The notes beneath the pieces were generated by a model. It searched no databases, was not told where the DNA came from, and worked only from the letters and a program-made list of their open reading frames with translations. Position numbers and translations under genes: made by a program. 47,940 nucleotides of DNA from an uncultured Muribaculaceae bacterium (GTDB taxonomy: Bacteria > Bacteroidota > Bacteroidia > Bacteroidales > Muribaculaceae): contig CAJUKF010000018.1 of assembly GCA_910587355.1 (NCBI GenBank), positions 1 to 47,940 of the forward strand. The letters run 5' to 3'. Positions 8,292 through 15,645 of the stretch are shown here, one piece after another. The stretch's first letter is position 1. The number at the start of each line of letters is the position of its first letter.

Positions 8292-8599
8292 GACGCCGCA
8301 ATGCCGTAATAGGCATAATTGCTGCAATCATGCTAATCGGTGCCGCTTTGTTTCTGCTTCCGGCAGAGGGGCATGAGGCTGATTCGACTTCAGAAGAAAT
8401 TGCAGCCGCAGAGGCTGCCGGTACTGAAGCCGGACATGCCGTGGCATCCACACCTCCTAATTCCATGGAGCGGGAGCGTGCTGTGCTTGAGATAAGGGCA
8501 CGAGAGTCGCAGCTTCGCAATGCCGGCTTTCCGTCGGCAGCCAATTCTTATGCCGGTGCTGCCGAGAAAGCGATGAAAGATGCCGGCGTCCTGGAATAG
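8201..8599 (+). CDS. small single-pass membrane protein of unknown function
   Basis: 132 residues from the ATG at 8201, which would overlap the exonuclease gene by 91 bases in another frame. A GTG at 8261 would cut the overlap to 31 bases and give 112 residues. The protein has a very basic N-terminus (RPRRRRSVREARRRAALRRR), one hydrophobic helix (AVIGIIAAIMLIGAALFLL) and an acidic/alanine-rich tail with a short charged helix. This suggests a cytoplasmic basic end, a membrane anchor and an exported tail. I recognise no family. Part of the basic N-terminus could be a by-product of reading exonuclease DNA in a second frame, so the start is unsure. Confidence 0.55.
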   Translation: MSVLRNTVKKSSQRPRRRRSVREARRRAALRRRNAVIGIIAAIMLIGAALFLLPAEGHEADSTSEEIAAAEAAGTEAGHAVASTPPNSMERERAVLEIRARESQLRNAGFPSAANSYAGAAEKAMKDAGVLE

Positions 8600-8617
8600 T
8601 TTTTTCGGTATGATACG

Positions 8618-8659
8618 TAAAAACAGCGGACGGTGCCTGTCGCAGGAACCGTCCGCTGT
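8618..8659. terminator. intrinsic terminator between the convergent small-protein gene and dnaJ
   Basis: A perfect 12-bp stem (8623-8634 with 8648-8659) encloses a 13-base loop that itself can pair CCTG with CAGG. On the minus strand a run of five U follows the stem, fitting dnaJ termination. The plus side has a weaker U-containing tail. Confidence 0.8.
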
Positions 8660-8675
8660 GTATATTGTGTAAAAA

Positions 8676-9839
8676 TCAGTCGAAGATGTGCTTGAGGCGC
8701 GAGAATATGCGCTTGCTGTCATCGGCAGAGGGTTTGATATTGGGCTGGGTCTTCATTGCCTCGAATGTGGCGCGCTGTTCGGCGGTAAGATTCTCGGGAA
8801 TGAATACCATGATGTTTATAAGTTCGTCGCCGGTTCCGCCGTTCTCATTGTCGGGCAGACCTTTGCCGCGGAGACGGAGCACTTTGCCGGGCTGAGTTCC
8901 GGCCGGGATAGTGATGCGCGCGCGGCCTGAAATAGTGGGAATCTCGACTGCGCCGCCGAGTGTTGCGGTGGGTATGTCGAGCATGAGATTGTATATCACG
9001 TCGGCACCGTCGCGGATAAGTTCGGGATGCTTTATTTCCTCGACTACAACAAGAAGGTCGCCTGGAACGCCTCCGCCCTTGGGATAGTTGCCTTTGCCGC
9101 GGAGTGCGAATGTCTGGCCTTCGGCTGCGCCCGCAGGGATTGAGAACGTGACTTCCTGGTCTTTGCGTACAACGCCTGTGCCGCTGCAGTAGCCGCACTG
9201 CTCGGTGATTACCTTGCCGGTACCGCTACAGGTGGGGCACTCTGCCATCGTCTGCTGTACGCCGAAGATTGTCTGCTCCTGCATGGTGACGTGTCCGCTG
9301 CCGTGGCAACGGTTGCAGGTGGCGAAAGCCACGCCGTCTTTGGCGCCGGTGCCCTTGCAGTGCTCGCACTCTACGAATGTGGGCACACGGAGAGTCTTGG
9401 TGACGCCTTTTGCAATGTCTTCAAGCGACAGCTTCACACGTATGCGTACATCGCCTCCTCGGCGCTGACGCGGCTGACGGCGGCCGCCTTTTGCACCGCC
9501 GAATCCTCCGAAGTCAAATCCGGCACCGAATACGCTGTTGAGGATATCGTTGATGTCGAAGCCACCGGCATATCCGCCGCCGAAACCACCGTATCCACCG
9601 CCCATGCCTGCCGGCCCCATTGCGTGGCCGTACTGGTCGTAGAGCGATTTCTTTTTCTCGTCGCTGAGCACATCGTATGCCTCGGCCGCTTCTTTGAACT
9701 TTTCCTCGGCGTCTTTGTCGCCGGGATTGCGGTCGGGATGGTATTTGAGGGCCAGTTTTCGGTAGGCCTTCTTTATTTCATCGGGAGTGGCCGACTTAGT
9801 CACGCCGAGCACTTCGTAGTAGTCTCGCTTTTTATCCAT
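8676..9839 (-). CDS. dnaJ: chaperone DnaJ (Hsp40)
   Basis: 387 residues. The J-domain covers about 1-70, with the HPD motif at 34-36. A glycine/phenylalanine-rich linker (about 85-130) follows, then a zinc-finger region with four CxxCxGxG repeats (CEHCKGTG, CNRCHGSG, CPTCSGTG, CGYCSGTG) and the two C-terminal beta domains. This is the full class-I DnaJ layout. It stimulates DnaK ATPase and delivers unfolded clients. The gene lies ten bases after grpE on the minus strand and ends at a strong hairpin, forming a grpE-dnaJ operon without dnaK in the window. Confidence 0.97.
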   Translation of the reverse strand: MDKKRDYYEVLGVTKSATPDEIKKAYRKLALKYHPDRNPGDKDAEEKFKEAAEAYDVLSDEKKKSLYDQYGHAMGPAGMGGGYGGFGGGYAGGFDINDILNSVFGAGFDFGGFGGAKGGRRQPRQRRGGDVRIRVKLSLEDIAKGVTKTLRVPTFVECEHCKGTGAKDGVAFATCNRCHGSGHVTMQEQTIFGVQQTMAECPTCSGTGKVITEQCGYCSGTGVVRKDQEVTFSIPAGAAEGQTFALRGKGNYPKGGGVPGDLLVVVEEIKHPELIRDGADVIYNLMLDIPTATLGGAVEIPTISGRARITIPAGTQPGKVLRLRGKGLPDNENGGTGDELINIMVFIPENLTAEQRATFEAMKTQPNIKPSADDSKRIFSRLKHIFD

Positions 9840-9849
9840 ATCGGGTGTA

Positions 9850-10458
9850 TTATTCGCCTACGGCCACTTTAGCGTGACGCAGCACTTTATCGTTGAGCAT
9901 GTAACCTTTGGTTGTGGTGTCGACCACTTTGCCCTTGAGGTCATCGGTGGGAGCGGGTATTCTGGCAATAGCCTCGTGGAAGTCGGGGTCGAAGGGCTTG
10001 CCGTCGGTATCCATGGCTTTCACGCCGTTGTGCTCGAGATATTTAATGAGTTTATTGTAAATCAGTGTCATGCCTTCGCGCAGCGATTCGGTGCTGTCGG
10101 CTGTTGCGGCGAGTGCGCGCTCGAAATCGTCGACAATAGGAAGCATGTCGAGGAGTACCCGTTCTGCGGCATTTTTGATTATGTCGGCTTTCTCGCGGTT
10201 GACACGTTTGCGGTAGTTGTCGAACTCGGCCATAAGGAAGAGATACTCTTTCTTCTCCTTTTCGACATCGGCGAGCGCTGCCTCAAGCTGATTCTGAAGT
10301 TCGGCGTTCTGAACTTCGGTTTCGGTCTCGACAGTTTCTTCGGCTGTCTCGTCATCGAGGACATCTTTTATTTCGGGAGCTGCATCTTCAGCGGCTTTTG
10401 TTTCAGTATTGAGGGGCTTTTCTGCTCTGTTGTTATTATTGTGGCGATTTTTACTCAT
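9850..10458 (-). CDS. grpE: nucleotide exchange factor GrpE
   Basis: 202 residues: a low-complexity acidic N-terminus (DDETAEETVETETE), a long coiled coil (NQLEAALADVEKEKKEYLFL), then the conserved head with AEFDNYRKR, LLDMLPIVDDFERAL and a C-terminal beta part ending GYMLNDKVLRHAKVAVGE. It is the GrpE dimer that exchanges ADP on DnaK. It precedes dnaJ by ten bases. No exact -7 consensus and no CIRCE-like inverted repeat is visible upstream, so its heat regulation cannot be read from the sequence. Confidence 0.96.
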   Translation of the reverse strand: MSKNRHNNNNRAEKPLNTETKAAEDAAPEIKDVLDDETAEETVETETEVQNAELQNQLEAALADVEKEKKEYLFLMAEFDNYRKRVNREKADIIKNAAERVLLDMLPIVDDFERALAATADSTESLREGMTLIYNKLIKYLEHNGVKAMDTDGKPFDPDFHEAIARIPAPTDDLKGKVVDTTTKGYMLNDKVLRHAKVAVGE

Positions 10459-10595
10459 GATTTTACTCTATTTACATTCATAATCGTATACAAAAATGTT
10501 GCCAAAATGTGTTAATTCGGCAATTCTCTCAAATATGTAACAATAAAAGATGCCCGAACGTTCAACTTTTCGTGCTGTCTGCCAAAATGTCACGG

Positions 10596-10632
10596 CAAAA
10601 AAATACCGTCGCGCACGCGGCACGACGGTATT
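10596..10632 (-). terminator. intrinsic terminator of the GH92 gene
   Basis: A 10-bp perfect stem (10602-10611 with 10623-10632) around an 11-base GC-rich loop is followed on the minus strand by a run of seven U (10603-10597). It lies 27 bases after the GH92 stop and before the grpE promoter region. Confidence 0.85.
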
Positions 10633-10658
10633 GTCATGAATATTTCAGTTTCAGAGTT

Positions 10659-12923
10659 TTATTTCGAGAAAGAGTAGGGAGCGTCGGAGTCGGCTGTTCC
10701 GCGAGCTGTGTTGGGCTTCGAATCCATGGTGTAATCCATCTTAATGCCTTTGAGTAGGTCGCCGTGAGTTACATAGTTCTTGGAGTAAGGACGGCCGTTG
10801 ACATTGAGGTTCTTCACATAGAAGTTCTCGCTGCTGTTGTTGTTGGCCTTGATGCTTACAGTTTTGCCGTTGTCGAGATGAAGATTGACCGACTTGAAGA
10901 GGGGAGTGCCGAGTACATACTGGTCGGATGCGGGGCATACGGGATAGAAGCCGAGAGCCGAGAATACATACCATGCTGAAGTCTGTCCGTTGTCCTCGTC
11001 GCCGCAGTAACCGTCGGGAGCGGCGGTGTAGAGTTTGTCCATGATGTCGCGCACATGCTGCTGTGCTTTCCATGGCTCGCCGCCGTAGTTGTACATGTAT
11101 ACCATGTGCTGAATGGGCTGGTTGCCGTGTGCATACTGGCCCATATCCATTACCTGCATCTCGCGCATTTCGTGGATGACGCCGCGGCTCTTGAGGCCTT
11201 CGTGACCGGGGATGATGAAAACCGAATCCATCATGTTGGTGAATACCTTCTTGCCGCCCATGAGGTCAATCAGGCCCTGGGGGTCGTGGAATACACAGAA
11301 ACTCCAGTGCCAGCTGTTGCCTTCGCAGAAATCGCGGCTCCATGCGGCGGGGTCGAAATTGGGGTCGAACTCACCCTTGTCGCTGCGGCCTGACATGAGT
11401 TTGTGCTTGGGATTGTATACGTTGCGGTAGTTGAGTGCGCGTTTCTTGTAGATGTCAGTCTCGCTGTCGGGCTTGCCGAGTGCTTTGCCGAGGGTGTAGA
11501 TTGTCCAGTCGTTGTAAGCGTACTCGAGGGTTCGTGCCACATTCTGGCCTACACCTGTGTTGTTGGGCACATAACCGAGCTCGTTGTACTGGTCATAAGC
11601 CACGCGTCCCGACGAAGTGCGGGGCATGTGGTTGTTGGCGTCGTGTTTGAGGGCCTCCCATAGAGTCTCCACGTCGTAGCCGCGGATACCTTTGATGTAA
11701 GCGTCGGCAACGACTGATGCGGAGTTGTTGCCCACCATGCAGTTGCGGTGGCCGGGGCTTGCCCATTCGGGGAGGAAACCACTTTCCTTATATGCGTTGA
11801 CGAGGCCTTCCTGCATTTTGGCACTCATGTCGGGATACATGAGGTTGAGGAAGGGGAAGAGGCAACGGAATGTGTCCCAGAAGCCTGTGTCGGTGAACAT
11901 ATAGCCCGGAAGCACTTCGCCGTTATAGGGGCTGTAGTGCACGGGCTTGCCGTCGGCTCCGATTTCGTAGAGGCTGCGGGGGAAGAGCATCGAGCGGTAG
12001 AGGCACGAATAGAAAGTGCGGAGGTTGTCGATATCATCGTCGTTGACTTCGATTTTACCCATTTCGCGGTTCCATGTATCGCGGCCTTTGGCTTTCACGG
12101 TGTCAAAGGAGTCTTTGCCTAATTCCTGAAGGTTGCGCTCGGCCTGCTCGGGGCTGATGAACGATGATGCTACACGTGCGATTACAGGTTCGCCTTTGCG
12201 GGTGGTGAAACGTACCACAGCACCGCTGTGGTTGCTCTCGGCTTCTGTGGAGCCTTTCTTGATTTCACCGTCGGATACAGCTGCCACCTCGGTGAAGGGG
12301 TGGTCGAATTCAATAACGAAATAGTTCTTGAAGTTCTGGGGCACACCGCCGCTGTTGCGGGTGGTGTAGCCGGTGATTTTGTTCTGTCCGGGTTCGATTC
12401 TGGCATATGAACCGCGGTCAAAGGCATCGACTATGACATATGCGTCTTCGGTTGTGGGAAACGAGAAACGGAACATGGCCGCACGGCTTGTCGGTGCGAT
12501 TTCAGTGGTGACATCGTGGTCGGCCAGATATACGCTGTAGTAATAAGGTTTTGCCACTTCGGCCTTGTGCGAGAACCAGCTTGCTCGTGCGTCCTGGTCG
12601 AAAACAGGCTCGCCGGTGACCGGCATTATTGAGAACTGGCCGTAGTCGTTAATCCACGGGCTTGGCTGGTGTGTCTGCTTGAATCCGCGGATTTTGTCGT
12701 GTTCGTAGACATATGTCCAGCCGTTGCCCATTGTGCCGGTCTGGGGTGTCCAGAAGTTCATGCCCCAGGGTACTGCGGTAGCAGGATAGGTGTTGCCGGT
12801 GGATAGCTCGAACTTCGAGTGTGTGCCGACAAGAGTGGATGCGTAGTCGACAGGATTCTCTACGGCATATGATGCCATTGACGAAGCCGCGACAATTACT
12901 GATAACAGAAGTACTTTTTTCAT
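10659..12923 (-). CDS. secreted GH92 family alpha-mannosidase
   Basis: 754 residues with a signal peptide (MKKVLLLSVIVAASSMASYA). The N-terminal beta-sandwich begins PVDYASTLVGTHS and carries NTYPATAVPWGMNFWTPQTG and GFKQTHQPSPWINDYGQF. The catalytic (alpha/alpha)6 domain has the DTGFWDTFRCLFPF segment, WASPGHRNCMVGNNSASV and the conserved GDEDNGQTSAWYVFSALGFYP block. GH92 enzymes are calcium-dependent exo-acting alpha-mannosidases (usually alpha-1,2, some 1,3/1,4/1,6) that trim N-glycan or yeast mannan. The signal sequence places it in the periplasm or on the surface. There is no adjacent SusC/SusD pair, so it is not in a typical polysaccharide locus here. Linkage specificity cannot be read from sequence by eye. 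Confidence 0.95.
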   Translation of the reverse strand: MKKVLLLSVIVAASSMASYAVENPVDYASTLVGTHSKFELSTGNTYPATAVPWGMNFWTPQTGTMGNGWTYVYEHDKIRGFKQTHQPSPWINDYGQFSIMPVTGEPVFDQDARASWFSHKAEVAKPYYYSVYLADHDVTTEIAPTSRAAMFRFSFPTTEDAYVIVDAFDRGSYARIEPGQNKITGYTTRNSGGVPQNFKNYFVIEFDHPFTEVAAVSDGEIKKGSTEAESNHSGAVVRFTTRKGEPVIARVASSFISPEQAERNLQELGKDSFDTVKAKGRDTWNREMGKIEVNDDDIDNLRTFYSCLYRSMLFPRSLYEIGADGKPVHYSPYNGEVLPGYMFTDTGFWDTFRCLFPFLNLMYPDMSAKMQEGLVNAYKESGFLPEWASPGHRNCMVGNNSASVVADAYIKGIRGYDVETLWEALKHDANNHMPRTSSGRVAYDQYNELGYVPNNTGVGQNVARTLEYAYNDWTIYTLGKALGKPDSETDIYKKRALNYRNVYNPKHKLMSGRSDKGEFDPNFDPAAWSRDFCEGNSWHWSFCVFHDPQGLIDLMGGKKVFTNMMDSVFIIPGHEGLKSRGVIHEMREMQVMDMGQYAHGNQPIQHMVYMYNYGGEPWKAQQHVRDIMDKLYTAAPDGYCGDEDNGQTSAWYVFSALGFYPVCPASDQYVLGTPLFKSVNLHLDNGKTVSIKANNNSSENFYVKNLNVNGRPYSKNYVTHGDLLKGIKMDYTMDSKPNTARGTADSDAPYSFSK

Positions 12924-12926
12924 GCT

Positions 12927-12962
12927 TTTTCGCTGCGGGTTTTAGATTTCGTGCAGCGAAAA
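12927..12962 (-). promoter_or_regulatory. leader hairpin upstream of the GH92 start
   Basis: Ten-base arms (12927-12936 and 12953-12962) are exact reverse complements with a 16-base loop, and the 3' arm ends three bases before the ATG. In mRNA this would put the ribosome-binding region in a stem. A near -7 match (TATTTTCG, one mismatch) overlaps its upstream arm, so part of it may instead be promoter DNA. Confidence 0.45.
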
Positions 12963-12999
12963 TACAAAAAACTATCCACATATTAAAATGCCGGACAGA

Positions 13000-13031
13000 T
13001 AAAAAGCGACAAGAGTCATGTCATTGTCGCT
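13000..13031 (-). terminator. intrinsic terminator of the YqgE/AlgH gene
   Basis: An 8-bp stem (13005-13012 with 13024-13031) is followed on the minus strand by five U. It lies about 40 bases after the stop of the upstream minus-strand gene. Confidence 0.7.
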
Positions 13032-13070
13032 CAGAAATAAAAAAATGTCAGAGATATATTACCGGGGATT

Positions 13071-13679
13071 TCAGTTGCATACGGCGTTCCGTGGCAGCAG
13101 GTTCCATGCCCGGTAAGAGTCGCCGAGGTAACCGACAAATCTGTGCCAGAAACGGTCGCCGGCACCGGTGAGAATCTCTTCGGGGGAGGGAGGATAAAGC
13201 ATGTTGACCCAGCGCTCGTCCATGATTTCGCGCTCGAGCTGACCTTCGGCCCAGCTTGAATATCCGATGAAAAACCTGATGCAACCTTCGGTAGGATATC
13301 CTTGGTTGATATATTTTACAGCGGCATCGAAATCTCCGCCTATATAGAGGCCGTCGGTATAACGTCGGGCCTTTGGTATTACGTCAGGGCCGAGTGTATG
13401 TATGAAATAAAGCCTGTCCTGTCCGAGTGGGCCTCCGCAGAATACGGGAATACTGACTGAGGGGTCGATGCCGTCGAGGAGTTCAGGCAGCATGTATTCG
13501 GTGCGGTTGTTGAGTACTACGCCGGTGGTGCCTTCTTCGGGAAGATAGTCGATAATCGATACCACCCCGTGACTGAAGCAGTCATCCGAGAGGAAAAGCT
13601 CTGCGATGAGCACGTGTCCGGCACACGGCATCAGCTTTGCGCCGCTGACTTTGAAAAAATGTGTGTTTAAGTCGTTCAT
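13071..13679 (-). CDS. YqgE/AlgH family protein (UPF0301)
   Basis: 202 residues from the ATG at 13679. An upstream TTG start would add nine residues without family support. Family signatures are visible: PCAGHVLIAELFLSDDCFSHGVV near the N-terminus (written here in part), GTTGVVLNNRT, VFCGGPLGQDRLYFIHTLG and the C-terminal FIGYSSWAEGQLEREI. These proteins are widespread, cytoplasmic and of unsettled biochemical function; the name AlgH comes from alginate regulation in Pseudomonas and should not be carried over. It is divergent from luxS. Confidence 0.9.
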   Translation of the reverse strand: MNDLNTHFFKVSGAKLMPCAGHVLIAELFLSDDCFSHGVVSIIDYLPEEGTTGVVLNNRTEYMLPELLDGIDPSVSIPVFCGGPLGQDRLYFIHTLGPDVIPKARRYTDGLYIGGDFDAAVKYINQGYPTEGCIRFFIGYSSWAEGQLEREIMDERWVNMLYPPSPEEILTGAGDRFWHRFVGYLGDSYRAWNLLPRNAVCN

Positions 13680-13802
13680 CGTGGCTCTGGGTTGAAACGT
13701 TGTCAATACGTTTATTTAATTCTTAAACACATAAATCCGAGCTTTGTTAGTGTCTTTTTCAATAAATGATGTACAGATGCCGCTTTTTACGCGAAAAAGT
13801 TG

Positions 13803-13810
13803 TAAATTTG
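13803..13810 (+). promoter_or_regulatory. -7 box before luxS
   Basis: TAAATTTG matches TAnnTTTG exactly and ends seven bases before the luxS ATG, so the predicted mRNA would have only about four leader bases. The -33 region lacks a clear TTTG at the right spacing. Confidence 0.5.
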
Positions 13811-13817
13811 TCCACAA

Positions 13818-14282
13818 ATGGAAAAAATCGCAAGTTTTACAATCAATCATACATGTCTTGAGCCCGGGGTATATGTGTCGCGTCGCGATGTCACTCCTTC
13901 GGGCGACACAGTGACCACTTTCGATGTACGCATGACGCGTCCCAACCGGGAGCCGGCTCTCTCGCCACAGGCACTCCATGCAATGGAACATCTGGCAGCT
14001 ACCTTTCTGCGCAATCATCCCGTGTGGCGCGACAGGATAGTATATTGGGGCCCTATGGGCTGTTGCACCGGCAACTATCTGCTGGTACAAGGCTCTGCCG
14101 AGAGTGCGGACATACTGCCGCTGATACGCGAGACAATGGAGTTCGTGGCCTCTTTTGAAGGAGAGGTTCCCGGTGCTACCCCGAGGGACTGCGGCAATTA
14201 CTCCTTCATGGACCTTCCGGCGGCCCGAGAGGCCGCGCGTGCTTTCCTTGCTGAAAATCTTTGTACGGAATATCCCGAATAA
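13818..14282 (+). CDS. luxS: S-ribosylhomocysteine lyase (AI-2 synthase)
   Basis: 154 residues starting with the family-typical MEKIxSFTINHT. The metal-binding motif HxxEH is at residues 54-58 (HAMEH) and the third ligand Cys is at 125 (DCGNYSF). The catalytic cysteine lies in GPMGCCTG at 82. All active-site elements are present. LuxS cleaves S-ribosylhomocysteine to homocysteine and DPD, the precursor of autoinducer-2, as part of the activated methyl cycle. No mtnN/pfs gene is nearby. The next reading frame begins nine bases downstream, suggesting cotranscription with the unusual MIT_C-type gene. The large minus-strand open frame across this gene is a shadow. Confidence 0.95.
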   Translation: MEKIASFTINHTCLEPGVYVSRRDVTPSGDTVTTFDVRMTRPNREPALSPQALHAMEHLAATFLRNHPVWRDRIVYWGPMGCCTGNYLLVQGSAESADILPLIRETMEFVASFEGEVPGATPRDCGNYSFMDLPAAREAARAFLAENLCTEYPE

Positions 14283-14291
14283 GCGAATGCC

Positions 14292-14699
14292 ATGATGCAG
14301 TATTATCAGAAATATCTCCGCACCCGTCTCGAACAGTGCAAAGGCTCGTCGACAGTGATTGACCGAGCGATAGTGCTGGCTATTGACAATTGCGGTGCTC
14401 ACGGTGATTTCACCGTGGCCGTGTTCCTCGACACCGAGTGTTATGTCTGCATGGTGCTGACCGACAGACAAAGGCGATACTGCATCTTGAAGATGGACTG
14501 CTACGACCACTCGGCAAGCGCGGCTGCGGCTACGTCGCCGGGGCGGATGTGTCGTGTCTGTCTGCGGCCATGTCGGCAATTCCTGCAATCGGCGGAGATG
14601 TGTATGTATACGGCCGCGCCACCGAAAGCCCTGTGTTCCTGCAGGCCGTGTCGCGGAAATTCACACCTCATAAAGTGCCCGACGATTCCCGTAAGGTGA
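14292..14699 (+). pseudogene. N-terminal part of a frameshifted gene downstream of luxS
   Basis: The reading frame opens MMQYYQKYLRTRLEQC nine bases after luxS and carries protein-like sequence (STVIDRAIVLAIDNC, then FTVAVFLDTECYVCMVL) up to about residue 78. After that it becomes low-quality (alanine/serine then Cys/Arg-rich) and stops at 14699. The frame that continues the gene is one base back and is open from 14408. The most likely switch point is near 14515-14531, where GCGGCT is repeated twice. No slippery heptamer for programmed -1 frameshifting is seen. Either the gene is broken, or one base is missing in the assembly. No domain is recognised in the N-terminal part. Confidence 0.6.
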
Positions 14700-15640
14700 A
14701 TCTTAAATCGCGTTCACGTTTTTCTGAAGAACTGACAAGCCGCAAACTCGGCGTAAATGACGGGGGTACAATCCTGAAATACATCACATCGCCTCTGCGG
14801 GTCTTCGTGCCGGATGACAGTGTGAGCCTCAATTCGTCGGCTTACGGAGTGTGCACGTGGCGTCAGCTCGTGCCAAAGGACTGCAACCGATGCGTAATCG
14901 GGGGAACGGAGTGTTTCTGCCTGTGGCTCACTTTTGAGGTGGACGGTTTCTGCAATGTTTTCTGCCGTGCGTCCGATGGCGTGGGGCATGAAAGCTACAG
15001 ACTGCTATGGGCCCCTTACGGATACCCTAAAAATACAGAAAACAGACCCGCACGCACCCCGCATGAGGGCACGCATTCTGAAAACGGTGTTCCTTCTGAC
15101 GCCAATACGGTCGGAGACAGCCGTGCGGAGCAGGTGTACGACATAAAAGACGGTGACATATATACCTTTGAAGACCTTTTCGGCGATTATCTCTGTGATG
15201 CCGACGAGCTGACAATAGAAGACGCGTATATGTACAGTTACCGTCATTTCGCCAATTTCGACGATTTTGTCAGCGTGGCATTCAAGTCGCATAGTGTCGC
15301 GCGTACGGGGCCGCTTAAAAGCCTGAAACTTATTACACGACGTGCCGAGAATCTCGTTGACAAGGATAAGGAAGATGCCGCGGCACTTCAGCTTAAGAAG
15401 CTTAAGACGATACAGAGTGACCTCCGCAAGAGGAATGTGGAATTCACCTATGAGTTCGACGAGAATTTCCACGACCGCAGAATAACTCTCAGCAACGGCT
15501 GGCATTTCATTCTGGGCAGAGGTCTTGATATTTTCAGACGCGGAGGCGGCCGGTATTCGACCAATACCTGCCTTCAATGCCGTATCGTGATAACGCGCGA
15601 CCCCGGCAAAGACCCTATTCGTAAAAAACGCAAGCCATAA
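14438..15640 (+). CDS. MIT_C (MITD1-like, phospholipase-D-like fold) domain protein, C-terminal part of a frameshifted gene
   Basis: Up to 400 residues from a GTG at 14438; the true N-terminus is probably the preceding frame. The last ~150 residues resemble the C-terminal PLD-like domain of eukaryotic MITD1: YTFEDLFGDYL, ELTIEDAYMY, a helix with FDDFVSVAFK, KSLKLITR, then HDRRITLSNGW and LGRGLDIF. The middle section (TILKYITSPLRVFV to LWAPYGYP) is cysteine-rich and unassigned. In MITD1 this domain binds membranes and helps ESCRT-III-dependent abscission, but the bacterial role is not known to me. It is five bases upstream of a zinc-ribbon/FHA-like gene and follows luxS closely. The domain call is confident; function is open. 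Confidence 0.75.
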   Translation: MLCLHGADRQTKAILHLEDGLLRPLGKRGCGYVAGADVSCLSAAMSAIPAIGGDVYVYGRATESPVFLQAVSRKFTPHKVPDDSRKVNLKSRSRFSEELTSRKLGVNDGGTILKYITSPLRVFVPDDSVSLNSSAYGVCTWRQLVPKDCNRCVIGGTECFCLWLTFEVDGFCNVFCRASDGVGHESYRLLWAPYGYPKNTENRPARTPHEGTHSENGVPSDANTVGDSRAEQVYDIKDGDIYTFEDLFGDYLCDADELTIEDAYMYSYRHFANFDDFVSVAFKSHSVARTGPLKSLKLITRRAENLVDKDKEDAAALQLKKLKTIQSDLRKRNVEFTYEFDENFHDRRITLSNGWHFILGRGLDIFRRGGGRYSTNTCLQCRIVITRDPGKDPIRKKRKP

Positions 15641-15645
15641 TCGCT

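Noticed and set aside
13716..14588. Long minus-strand open frame across luxS
   Set aside because: Its translation is Arg/His/Cys-rich with no domain, and the plus strand carries an intact LuxS.
14408..14699. Programmed -1 ribosomal frameshift
   Set aside because: No X-XXY-YYZ slippery heptamer or clear stimulatory stem is seen at the overlap.
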